From Rhyacichthys aspro (lineage: Eukaryota > Chordata > Actinopteri > Gobiiformes > Rhyacichthyidae): a stretch of 64,000 bases of DNA. The stretch is from positions 2,623,640-2,687,639 of the forward strand of contig CM072152.1 in assembly GCA_036850595.1 (NCBI GenBank). The letters run 5' to 3'. Both the position numbers and the translations under genes were made by a program. The number at the start of each line of letters is the position of its first letter. Position 1 is the stretch's first letter. Below the pieces are notes generated by a model. That model had not been told where the DNA came from. It saw only the letters and a program-made list of their open reading frames with translations, and did no database searches. Shown in pieces: positions 11,801 through 24,500 of the stretch.

Positions 11801-13839
11801 GGCACCTTTAGAACACCTTGCTTCTAATAAACAAAATAATAATTTACAGTCATTTAAAGCCTGGTGCATGTAACATCTGTGCCCAGGTCAGTGTTGTGGC
11901 AGTGTGAGAGCAGTACAGACCAACTTTTGTGTCAGAGAGCCTAAAACTGCGAACACTAGCAGTAACACCAAATGGTATATTATTATGAAGTCTGTGGCCC
12001 ATTAACAAGGTATTTAATATCTTCTAATATCTATCTAAATGTTAGCTGACATTGGGGATAATCCAATTATTATGTCATCTTGTCACTCATGTAGCAAATT
12101 TCTAAATAGCAGCTACCTGGGTGTCAACTGGCGTTCTATTTGAGACACCACCAAATGTTCAGTATAGATTAGTGCCGATGCTGGCCAAAGTAAATTTGTC
12201 ACTTAGCCATCTGTACTGCAGCTTGTGTCTGGCTAAGATAGTTAATTGGGTAGTGAGTTCAAATATACTTAAAAAAGTCATAAAAAGGTCTGTGTATTTT
12301 TCTGTCTGCACTTCTTGATGGAACATTCTTGACTTTACTTAAAAATTCTGTTTCAAAATTGAAAAACTTATGAGTTATCCGTGGCTGGACAATATTTCAA
12401 TAGATAAGTAAACAGAAGCATCCTTGCCAAAATAGACAGACAGAGTTTGTCAACAAAAATAGTGCTCAATGAAGTAGAAATTTCAGCTCAATAACTCCAA
12501 AATCAGAAATGAATGTCAGTCTGTCTGGGAGCTAGACTGCAAGACACAGTGTTGTGGGGGAGACTGGCAATGAGCACACTCTCGAACTCACAATGTTCCA
12601 CAGAAACATTTTGCAAGCACTTTCCCCTGCCCTATGATACTTATTAACCTTTGCGGTGGATTTGTTAAAAGCTAACATTAAAATTCTTAGCTTCCACAAC
12701 TGTTTTATTAACAATCTCAAAGTTTGTTACTCTATATTTTCTGTATATGTCGACTATTACATCCCAGTAAAGATGTCAGCTGCGCACATTCACTTTGACT
12801 TTCAGCAGCAAGGCTTGATGGCAGCACATAACGTCCAAATGCATTTGCCACAATAACCAAAAGTGTGAATGTTATTAAAAATAACAGGTAAGAAAATGAA
12901 ACACATTTAATTTAAGCACCACTGCAAGCCTCCATTTTCACATACTGAACTCTAATAAAACCCAGAATATTTTTCGACCAGATATTTCTCCAACATAATG
13001 CGAGTTCAGTGTTTTTGAGCAGTGCATAACAAATATCCGTATATCATATATTCCACACATTCCACACTATTTACTTATTTACCATATGAAAGCTATTTCT
13101 CCTCCAACCTGCATGTCGTCGAATTCTGCTTCCGGAAATGTCATACCTGTAATATCCAACTCTCTTGTACATCACTGCAGTTCTGTGCTGAAGGTCACTG
13201 AGGAGAGCTTCATAAATGACTAATATCAAGCCCAATAAGGTGTTTTGGTTCTGGGATAAGTCATGTTCTGGAGATCTATGGCGCTGTTCAACTATCACTG
13301 TGGATTGGGTTAGTGTCAGGAAATAGAGGGAAAAAAGGAGTTGTAGCACATTTTATGAAATCATTGCTGAATAGAGATAAATATAAGTTTTGGTGCCAAA
13401 TATTTGATGCAGAAATAGTGTTGGTGTTGAGCCTTTTATTTAAAACTCTATTGATCATTGAGTTGCACTGACTGTGAGCAATCAGGAGACTTGTAACAGG
13501 TTATACAGCAAAATCATGGAAGTATAAAACCTGGAAATCAGTGGCCATCAGTGGGCACTCGTGAAAGGATTTTTCTCGGTGCATAATGTGAAGGAAAGAT
13601 GCTGAATGGCAATAAGTAAACCTTGAACCTTGAGCACAAAGGCCACATTGCTTATTTTTTTGTATCTTCTTGAACTTTAACATTCAACATTCATTTCTCT
13701 TCAACAGCTTAAACATTAAAAAGTGCCAGTGCTGTCAGTCAAATGCAAGTTAGTCAAGCTAGATTTAAATGCAATCAATGTAATGAAAGCTGCATAGGGA
13801 AATACACACTGTAAGAGAAGAAATAGTAAAAAAGCTTAC
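8897..13839. other. Non-coding; no gene seen
   Basis: AT-rich intergenic sequence with a (CA)10 microsatellite at 9751-9770. A minus-strand 93-codon frame at 10252-10533 has an acceptor-like TGTGCCCACAG in it but no donor and no family match, so it is not called. Confidence 0.5.
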
Positions 13840-13893
13840 CTTGAAGATCCTGTCATTATCGTGTACCAAGGACATATCCTCAGCAAATCCAGT
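13840..13893 (-). CDS. Orphan exon-like block, 54 nt, phase 0-0
   Basis: The minus strand has a strong acceptor (TTTTTATCCTCCTCTAG), 54 open bases, and a strong donor (AAG|gtaagct). The frame reads TGFAEDMSLVHDNDRIFK; the +1 frame meets a stop. Both splice signals are near consensus and the length is a multiple of three, the pattern of a cassette exon. No partner exon was recognised nearby and the peptide matches no family known to me. It may belong to a neighbouring minus-strand gene, a lost gene, or be chance. Confidence 0.3.
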
Positions 13894-16800
13894 CTAGAGG
13901 AGGATAAAAAAACTTAATTAAAAGTTTGTTTGTTTTTTTAATTGAAAGAAACAATTACTTAGGTGCAGATACTACATTGGTCACATGTGAAAATGTGCAT
14001 TCAATTTGAAAGCTGTGAGGTTCTGAAGGTAGTTTCATGTTTGTCCTTGACTTTTGTGAATCTTAAATCTTGTGAAAGGCTCTGTGTCAGTGTACATACC
14101 TTTCCGGTGACTTAGTGCAGAGCTCATGCAGGCCTTTGGGCCATGAGGCTACTGTATATGTTCTCTTAATGGAAGCCTTGAATTTCTTCTCTACTGGGAT
14201 ATTTTTAAAACATATACAGTGAAAACGTACAGAAACAACCACAAATTCACATTTTCCATCCCAGAGAATGGAGCAGACAGCAGCGCTCCTTTACTTCCTT
14301 CCTAGTGGGCTAAATTACCTGTGTATCTGCGCCGTGGAGATAGGCTCTTATCTTATATTGAATATGTTGACAGGAAGCAGCATGCTCTGTGACGGGGATC
14401 TGATGGGGCGGCATATCTCAGAGGCAGAGGCTCTGCATTATTCAGTATTCCCTGTACAGCACTCACCTCAGCTGCTCCCATTCAACCTTTAGTCATTTCA
14501 ACATGCATTCAGCTGTTGTTTTCTCTCCAGACTTGACTTTGTTCAAAGTCCATTGTCAACTGACACATTTCAAGGTGAAAGGAACACTCTGGACCCATGT
14601 TAATCTCTGATCTGGTGTTACATGTAAAATAAACACTGATGGTTTTAATGATCAGCTTTAAACAACGATGATTAAAATAAGTGGACAACAGAGAGGAAAC
14701 AGGAATGAACTCTTTATTTTATTTTTTTTAACTTATTTTTGGGGGTAATGTTTGTTTGTGTCTCTGACACTTTTCTCCAAAAAACACTTTTAGCAAATTC
14801 ACAGAATGTGCTTCTGATTCTCATGAGAATGAGGTGACATTTACTTTATTATATGCTGAATGTATTAGTTCTAATAATTTCTTCCACCCATTTAAGATGT
14901 TTAAGTAGGAGATCATAAAGGTTACATTTAAGACTGTTCAGGGAACATTTGTTCATACAAATGACATTTATTTAATAAATACAGTGACATACCTGGATAC
15001 CATCTTTAGAATCAGTATTAGAGCAATATGACAATTGGACAATACTATAATTGGAAAAACATGTGAAGAGCCAGGCTGCACACAAGAAGTGAAGTGAATA
15101 GCCTCGTGAATAGCCTTACATTTTATCATACATACTTTTTTAAATTCACATGTTTTTATCAGTTTACATACAACATCTTTCACTTTCCATCAATTGAAAT
15201 GCAATTTATCAGTTCTGTTTTTAATTTTTTAGTTTTATATGTGGTAAGTTTATTATTTATTTTTAGGTCCACTCATCTTTACTACTCAGTCATTGGAATC
15301 AGACTGGTCTTTTGTTTTGTTGTTTAGGTCTTGTAGGCCAATGAATTGTTGTTTCTTACCTTTAAGTCATTTTCTATGTCACTATTACTTTTTTGAATTT
15401 CACATGCTTTTTAGCTTCTTAAATAGGTAGTAGCATAAGGTCTAGGGGGGCACTTACTAACAATAGCCTTTTATTTATTTCTGAAGTTGGGGGGTGAACC
15501 TTTTCTTATTTCTCTTTGTATCATTCTCTCTCTTCAATAGTAATGTGGTCATATGCAGATAATGTCATTTGAGTCTTTCAATAAGCCTTTCTTCTGCTCA
15601 TGATATTGCCTCCAACATCTGGAAATGTTTTAAATAGACATATGTACTGTAGCTTATACAATCACACATACCTATCTAGCTGAAGATTATGTAGCAGTGG
15701 TGTTTTTGCACAAAATATATTATCTACATCTACGCCAATTGCAAATGTTGGTTGATTCTCGCAGCTTTTCTTTTTCTTTTGTATTGAATAGTACACGACA
15801 GTGAACGCATAGGCATAGTCTTCGCTCCTCCAAAAATAAAAGTGGACTCACTGGACTCTACAGTGTAAAGGGATTATACACTGTTGCTCCAGGCTGACTC
15901 TCCTTAATGACAAATTCAAGCTTTCTGCAAATCCACTTGTTTTTATAGTCTTTTTTTTTCTACCAGCACCTGGCAGTGGGTGTTCATAGATGCTGGACAG
16001 ATTCCAAGTCTTCAGAGCAGATCTTGACCCGGAGGCAGCAGGTACCAGTGCTCTGCTCCTTAGGTGACTATATTTGTGTTCTTTTGTTTGTACAGATCAA
16101 CATGATACCATTTTCTCAAGGACAAACAGGACTTGGAAGTTATTTGTTTTGCAGTTCTCAGCTGATCTTTTTTGGTATTTTCCCAGGATACTGAGCTACA
16201 GGACACTGGGCCAAAAGAATATGTCCCCAGTAAGAGTTGATTTAGTTTTTAATGTCATTTCAAACACAAACGGTTAAATAGACGTGTGAATGCATCGATT
16301 ATTTTCCTGAAGACTAGAACCACCAAGACTATAACATTCTCTGGGACTGAACAGTAAAAATGATGCTGTGCTAAACATAACGATTAAAAAAACTGCAAAA
16401 AGGGAACAAAACGAAACTAAAAATGTCCAAAATACTGTCACTAATTTAAACAACATGGTGGTGCTCTGATTGGATAAAACATTAGTGGTACTGTTAATTT
16501 ACTTTAAGGTGATTTGCCATTTGTCATTGTTTTTTCCCCAAACCTAACATAAATAGATGTAATTACAGCTTTCCACTGGGCTTATTCAATCAGGTCATGG
16601 CCACTGTGAATTTTGGTATACATTATCATTATTTGTGCATTTTTAATTCCAGGAAACACAGAATTATGAATCATCAATAAAACTATTTTAGAAAACATCT
16701 TGAAACAGAATATGGTAGCGATTTGGATGAAGAACATTTTGTAAATAAAATTAAAAAGAATTATGAAAAGGGGTAAAAATCACCTTCTGATGCTTTGAGT

Positions 16801-18350
16801 GTTTATGGACACATAGCAGTCTGGCATAGTTCTAAAACCAACAAATGCAACAGAGGCTGCAATACTTGATAGTCATTGTTCATTTACAACTTTTGAGCCA
16901 ATTTTGTTAGTGCCGTTATTTAAAAAAAAAAAAAACTATACAAAAGCACAATAAAATAAAACAAAATGGATTTGTATGGCCTTTTCACACACTTTCAAAA
17001 CTGATCTGGAATGCATTTATTTATTTTTTGCTGGTAATGGGCGGTAATGAGGTTAAATTAAAATTGTAGAACAGAGTGCATTCGAAATCTGTTGTCTGCC
17101 CAAGATTTCACTGAAATAATAATTCAATAATCAAGAGTCATTTGTTGGTCTTTCCTACAAATGACTCACTACATCTGTATAGTGTCTGATGTGCAGAGTG
17201 TATAATGGCCGGAGCAGGACAGAGCGGCTCCTGTTTTGACACATTCATGATTTACTGTTGCACATTAACGTATCATTTTTGCCAGACTGGATGGGTTATA
17301 GTTACACCTCCATGTTCACATTTACAGATGAAAAGCCCTTCCGTTGCTGTCTATTTTAATCATGAACAGAATGCATTGCTTTAAAAAAACACATTTTTCC
17401 CTCTTATTACAGAAGAACACATTGTTCCTTTGGCTCACAATGAATAATACAAGATTTGCAAAATAATGCTACTCAAAACCATCCTTGTTGATATTTTCTA
17501 TATCTTAACTCATCTTAGTCAAGTTTGCTGATATCACAAAAGTGGAATATCAGATTAAAGAAAGCAGATCTGTGTTAGTTTTGAAGTGTGTATATTCTGC
17601 AAAATGCACAACATATAGAATGACTTATGGTTATATTTAGACCCAAAACATACAAGGATATTAAGATAAATATCTGGGCCAATTGAACTGAAAAAAACAC
17701 CCAAAATAAACAAACAAAGGGCTTTTTCTTCCACAACATAAAACAACAACAAAACGATGTTAAATTTAAACTGAGATTAGATTTAAACTGATTTTAAAAT
17801 GACTTGATCAAAGTTCAATGTTTACTATGAGAGGATATAGTTCGACCTTTACCCACTCGCACATTGTAGCTGTGTGTTTAGTGACAAGGCTAGAACGTCC
17901 ATCTTCAGGGGTAAAGTCCATGGGTTTAATCTTACATTTTTTGGAACAGCTACACATTTTATTATTCAGTGATATATGGAAAAAGACAGAATTTCTCTCC
18001 CATAGATCTTATTAAATTCTGACTCTTGCAAAAGAAATCAGTTCAGGGACTACTCGGTTTCAGGTGAAATGTATTATTTCCTTTTCTCTCAGATGATATG
18101 AAAGCCTTGTCTTCACAGGCTTTTTTTCGAAAAAGGAAGCTAATAGATCATACTGCCACAACCTGCCATCCATTTTCAAGAAATTTGCTCAAATAAACTT
18201 AGCTTTAAAAAAAATGGAATAACTCTATCTGTGCAGATTGATCTAAGCCAACATATTCTGCACCTACGTGTAGTCCTTATTCTTGGTTACTTGTACTGTT
18301 TAGAATGCACAGTCTAGGTAAGTAACAGCCTTATAATTGTGTTATTCCCT
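13894..18350. other. Non-coding; no gene seen
   Basis: AT-rich sequence with frequent stops in all frames and no convincing splice pairs or transposon proteins. Confidence 0.5.
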
Positions 18351-18660
18351 CCAAAAACCTCAAGGCCGTCAGCTTGTCACATTGTTAAGGACATCCACCC
18401 GCGTGTACATGAGTAGAAAAGCCAATCACAGGTCAGCGCTGCAGAGTGACAGCGACTAAAAAGTGTCAGGGAGATGGGCCTCAGGTGACAGGCCAGATTC
18501 TTCCCTGCAGCGGTGGGCTGAAATGTATAATGGAGGACTTGTCAGGGCTCAAAAGAGGATTCATAATGATATCGGTGACAATAGACTGCCTGGCTGCCAA
18601 CCGGCCCCTGCCTGTCAGTACGGCGCCTAAATAAGATGCTACAGAGCTGCAAGAGAAGAG
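18351..18660. promoter_or_regulatory. Candidate conserved non-coding island
   Basis: GC-richer, repeat-free block inside AT-rich DNA, with words such as CAGGTGACAGGCCAG and ATTCATAATGATATC. Gene-poor tracts flanking neural adhesion genes often hold such enhancers; the call is an inference from composition only. Confidence 0.25.
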
Positions 18661-20430
18661 AATACTTTTAGAAATGTGTAAAACATCGGATGGTAGAGGT
18701 TATTGCAGTTTTTGAGTGTTCACATTATTGGGTATGTAAGCTTTACTAAGAATGATAACCATGCTCCAACCTTATCTCACACATTTATCTGTAATATTTC
18801 CAAAAGCATATGTAGAAATTCATATATACAGGTGTATATTATGATTTCTTATATTCTATGTGTAAACTGTAATCAACTTTAATAATTATTCTGTGGAAAA
18901 AAAAAATAAAATGGGTTTGAGTAAAGCAGGCGACACAGCACAAATAGTTTGACCTGTTTTAGCTCTGATTTACCCCTTTCAAATTCTTTTCACAGTCCTG
19001 ATTATTGTAATAATTCTACTGATTTTCTTGTGGTGTGTGATGACTGATCCAATCCACGTGGAAGAACATCAGAGCAGCTCTGATTTAAAAGTTGTATGTA
19101 TTCAACATGTTCATTTACAATAAAAAGCTCATGTTTGTGTGAGTTTTTTAACCCCTTAGATAAAACCTAGCTCTCTTACCAGTTGAACTTAGAAGACCTG
19201 TGGACGAGGGACATTGTGGGGGCCATTACGGGCCATGCAATGATTGAACATAGTACCAAAACATATTTTATCACTAACACTAAAAACAGAAAAAAATCTG
19301 GAACCACATGAACCACAGCCTGGTACTGGTCTGTGGCCCGATGATTGAGAACCCTGCCCTATAAGAAATGTTTTGTATAAGTATTATTTCACAAGCTGTT
19401 ATTGTGTGTTTAGTCATGTGTCTAAAAAAAAAAAGTTTCTCGTTATGATGCATGGATCAGCTGATTTGTCATCTTCCAACTGGTGCAGATGTGGACCAGC
19501 CACAGTCCTTCTCTCAGGTCTAAAATGAGGTGTGGTCTGCCACATTTGCTTCTGGAGAGCTATAAAGCACTGAGGCCTCATAACTCATAACCTGATGTAT
19601 TGTAGGACAATGAAGCAACACGCAGATATTAATTAGAAATAAAAAATAAACCTAATAAACAGAAAGCTTAACAATGTGCATACAGATAAAACAAACTAAC
19701 TTGCATTATATCTTGCAAACCACAAGCCAATGTAATTAACCGCTTCTTGATTGCCTCATTCTGGGGATTAGTGCTCTTCCTTAAATTGGATATGGCAGGT
19801 ATGGCTTTACCCAAATGAAAATAAAAATAAATACATTAAAAGCTTACGTGCATTTAAAGAACCTGTTTGAATAAACATGCACGGGATTTAAGGTGTGTTT
19901 ATGAGTAATCTTAATAATGCATTGTCTTTGTGATCACAGTAAAATCGGTGCGTAATAACTAGATATCTGCTCTGTGCTTTAACCTCTAGTACACACGGCA
20001 CAGACCTGTCATTCCCGGTTCATGTCCAACCTATGAACCAGCATCTGGACATACCATGAAATTGCTCTTCTTCAGTACACCACTAAATATACTTAACATA
20101 GACAAAATTGTTTAATCTAGGATATAAGATTTTTTGATTAACAGTGAAGGCTTTCTGAAAAATCACTGTGTGTGGCAGACCTAGATGAGAGAATTCCACA
20201 TTTATGTAGGAATTGGTCAGCACCTACATTCAGTAGCCAACGTGTGATAAATAATCACCAACATAAGTAGAATTTAAAAAAAAAATTACCCAAATAATCC
20301 ATGCCTCAGAAAGAAATCAGTGAACTAAATTCTCAGAGATATGAATTCCTCAAATGACAACCCATCAACACTCACTTTTTTTTTTTTTTTCCAACCCCTG
20401 AAAAGTCTAATAACCCATCACTGCCTTTTC
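18661..20430. other. Non-coding with a hAT-like repeat remnant (19185-19365)
   Basis: The block ends GGCCCGATGATTGAGAACCC, resembling the common hAT terminal phrase, and starts with GTGGGGGCCATTACGGGCCA. No transposase frame is present. The rest shows nothing. Confidence 0.35.
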
Positions 20431-21540
20431 TTGTGATAACCCAGCCCCAGTTCACGGCTCTGTCCTGACATTATTATTACACACTGCCAAATTGGACGCG
20501 TCTCCTGAGGCAGAGATGACATTCAAATATCACGTCCGGCTCTATTCATTACAGCCAGTCTAAGTGTTCCCCCGACTGGGAACCAGGTGAGCGACTCCTC
20601 TCTCAACTCTCACCTAATCAGCTCCCCGGGGAGAACGGCTTTCGGATAAAAATGGCGCTGTTACGCGGCTGACATTCAAATATTGCTGTTTTATTATTTT
20701 CAATCGTTAAGGTCGGATCATATTGCCAACTTTTGGTGCTGGAAGTTCTGTAAAGATTAAGTCATTTTTGCACAAACACATATAGACTTTGGATCTTTTT
20801 TAAAGCTCTTTCCATGATACTTTCAATAGAAACAGGAGCTATGACAGTTATTCAATAAACATCCACTTATGCTTCTTTCTGCTTGGTGTGGTATTACCCT
20901 AAGGTGCTGAAGCAGTTGTGTGAAGTTATTGACTTAACAAAAGTGCCTTTTTCCTCTGCTTTTGTCGCCTAAAACTATATTCTAAACATGGATACAGTTT
21001 CATAGTTATTGAAAGAGTACACTTTTTATGTTGCCCTATTCTGTCAGTCATATAAATGACCCAATGTTGCACTTCAGTTTTTAGGCCTTCAGCAGCCTTT
21101 CAGCAAAGTATGGATGTTCTCAGCTCGTATTTCTAAATTAGTTTGCTCTTAAAAAAAAAAAAAAGGAAATGGCACACTAAGAAGAAAAGGCAGAGCGTGG
21201 TTATAATGCACAAGATTCAGCCAGTTCCTGCTGAGGAGTTATTGGAGCGTATCCCTCTGGCTCACGGAGTAATAAGTGGGCTGAGACACTTTGTACTAAT
21301 CATCTGACAGGAACAAAAGAAAAGGGACGGAGAAATTTAAAAGCAGGGCTACCTTGACCTCTGGTGTCAGGAGGAAAAACGGCGGCATGTGGGTCTCTTT
21401 ATGAGTAACCCTGGCGAAAAGGGAAATGGGCAGTGCTATTATCTCTGAGGGGCTCACTTAAAAGTTAACATCTCTGCACTGACCGGATTTCCAAACCTCA
21501 TTCTGGCTGTGAAAAAAAAAATACTGAAAGGGAAGGAGAC
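20431..21540. promoter_or_regulatory. Candidate conserved non-coding islands (20431-20710, 21185-21480)
   Basis: Two blocks with balanced composition and twice the motif ACATTCAAATAT (20520, 20671). The second contains TGAGTAACCCTGGCGAAAA and CTGACAGGAACAAAAG. No open frame fits. Suggested as regulatory from composition and lack of repeats only. Confidence 0.25.
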
Positions 21541-24500
21541 TGGAGGAAGGTAAAACTTTTTAATCAGAGTTTTTTAAACAATCAAAGTGAAGGGAAGTGG
21601 AGTGGCTGAGGGCACAGACAATCAAGCACATGATTGGAACAGAGGATGTTTCAAAAACTTGATTAATTGATAAGGAAATACTGTGCATTTTGATGGAGAC
21701 ATCTAAGAAAGATTGTATACGTTCCTGAAATGTGACTTTAAATTGTGGACTGCTAATTGGCTACAACAAGCTCTGATGGATGGCTTCCACAAAGAGCCTT
21801 AATTACAATATGTTTTATTTTTGAAATTTCATAAGCAGACACTTTCACTTTGATACCAGCCACGCACACACTTGGCGTTCTCTCAGACAGCCTAATGAGG
21901 CAGTTACCTGGAACGCGTGGTAATTAACAGATGTGCCCACGCCTGAATGGATCGGGTACAGTTTCTTCTTCTCGTTGTGGTGGTATACAGTAATTAGCCT
22001 AAGAAAATGTTACATATGTAGAAACTTCAGGGCCTGGAACCAGAAAGATTCTCTGAGCCTTAATCCTTGTTTCCACTGGTGCGGGTTTATGTGGGTTAGG
22101 TCAGTGCATTTCCATTGCCAAAGGGGTCTGTAGCCTCCCCAAAACGAATACCACACACTGCACTCAGCTGATTGGACCAAAGATAATCCTCACTTGAGAA
22201 AACATGAAGCTTCAGGAAAAACATAAAAGGAAATTTCAAATCAAACATGCCTTGTTGGTATGACATACTAACACAAAACATCCAAGACAATTCGACTTTT
22301 GCTTCATGGATTAAAACACTGCATTTATCTGCACTGTCTACACTGTGTTAAACACAAGCCGACCTTGTGGCCTTAAATGGTGACTCCTTAAATTATAGGA
22401 AATTGGCGCAGCTTCATGAATTTAATGTTTAGAAATCTGGCAATACACCAGTTCAATGTTTACCTCAGCAAAATACAGCTGTACCTAAACCTCTAACAGC
22501 TACACACAAGGATTTACTCCTCTTTACGTTAATTTGAGGCAATGCATCTATGTTTCTAAAAGTCTGCTTCAAATCTGATTTATTTCTCATGTAGAGACAC
22601 AACTTTTGTGGATGTTCTGTGATGTTTTTCTGCAACGTCGCTCTTCTGGACCTGGCAGAGTGGAAACACAAGCCTCAAAAGGGCACCAAAACACTTTAGC
22701 GTATTTAAAATATTAATTGCTAAATTTAAACAAGCTATTATTGTTATTGCTGTGGCATTTTTCCATGTTGCCACATTTTGCATGTGCTAATTATAGACTA
22801 ATTGCATTGCTGTATAGTGGTGGCTGTGAGTTAAAGACACACATTATTTTCAACCCTAACCCTGAAATTAAAAAAAAAAAAAAAAAAAAAAAAGTATAGT
22901 TCTTAAACAGCCCTCATCACTTTCATTCAGCTAAGTTTAAAACACATGGCCAAAAAGCAAACATTAAGCCACGTCATTTCTTTGTTTAAATGTGTAAAAG
23001 GTCGAAGAGGGACAGATTGCCAGCCAACACAGATGCATCAACAAAATTGGGTCAATAGCTAACATATTAAACCACATAATGTAACAAATAGGTTTATAAA
23101 TCAATCAATCAGACTAATTCTTCAGAGAGACACCAAGAAAAGCTGGTTCTGTCAATGAAACATGGGGCCAATTTAATTCAAGTGTAAACAAATGATTGGA
23201 TATGTGAGTATTTATCTTCTAAACACAGCTTTGATGAGGAAGTATAAGTATGCATGTGTTCCTTACCCCATAAAACACAGACAAGGAGGTGTAATTGTCA
23301 TTCACCCCATAGACAACCGACAACCACATTTTTCTTCCGGGACACAGCATCTGCTTGAGTGTAATGGGAAGCTTATTTGTTTCTGGACTAGACAGTGACT
23401 GATGACACACCTCTGGGGCGTATCAAGGCCGTCTGATTAAGAAGAGTAGCTGGAGCAGATTATGAGACCTTTACAAACACCAGTCCCCTGATATCTGAGG
23501 AAAGAATGGTCCAGAAAAGCCATTATCTTTTAGGTTGAAAATACAATAGCCCTTGCATTAAGCAGGGCTGCCACATCAAGATGTGTTTGTGGGACCAAAA
23601 TATTAACTCATTAATACCATGAATGCAAATCAAAGTACAAATGCTTTTAGATGCACTATAAATACAGATTTTAAACACCATATTCTGACCAAGAAGGTTG
23701 TGGGATTGATTCCTGAGCTTGACTCTTCTCCTCGTAGCTTTGATGGATTAGTGACTCTCAAATGCCTTAAATAAATAGAGAATAAAGGTCTGGCTCACAC
23801 GACAGAAATTTAAATGGATCTTTAAATGGTATCTTTCACATGAGGAGAACCTGAACAATAAAATGTCTATGAAAACAATAGCACTCTGAAGCAACAGCAG
23901 CGTGATGGCTTTGAAAGTGCTGTTTTGTGTGACTTGTCTATTACACACATCCTTTGCTTCCTTTCATCTATTCATCATCTTAGTGAGTTGCTGTGACTGT
24001 GTCTATTCACACATGATTTCCATCTCCCCGCCCCACCCTTGACATTTTTGTCAAATTTATCGTCAAGGAAATCAAGCCACTTTGAAATGAATCCAGCTGA
24101 GGAAGTATTCTTGATTGGACATGGCGACTGCTCCGTTGTCGTGTCCTCAGAGAACAGTCACATCTCTACTACACACAGGAAAAAGAACAACATTGCTCTA
24201 AAACATTGTGTTCTATAATATATTGTTAGTAATACATGTATTAACCCACACTGAGGCTTCAGAGTTTGTCAGCTCCAGTGTTGGGGGTAACATGTTTAAC
24301 TAACTCAGATTACTTTTTTGGAGCAACAACTAACCTGTTAGTTTTGTGATCCAAGTGATCCATTGTTTCATTACTTTTTCAAATCAGTAACATGTTAGTT
24401 TAAGAGAAATCTACTTCTCATGATGCAGCACGGCTCCAGTGGACACAGTGTGACTGATGATTTATTTACAAAAAGCTGGAGCTGAAGCCTTGTACTCTGC

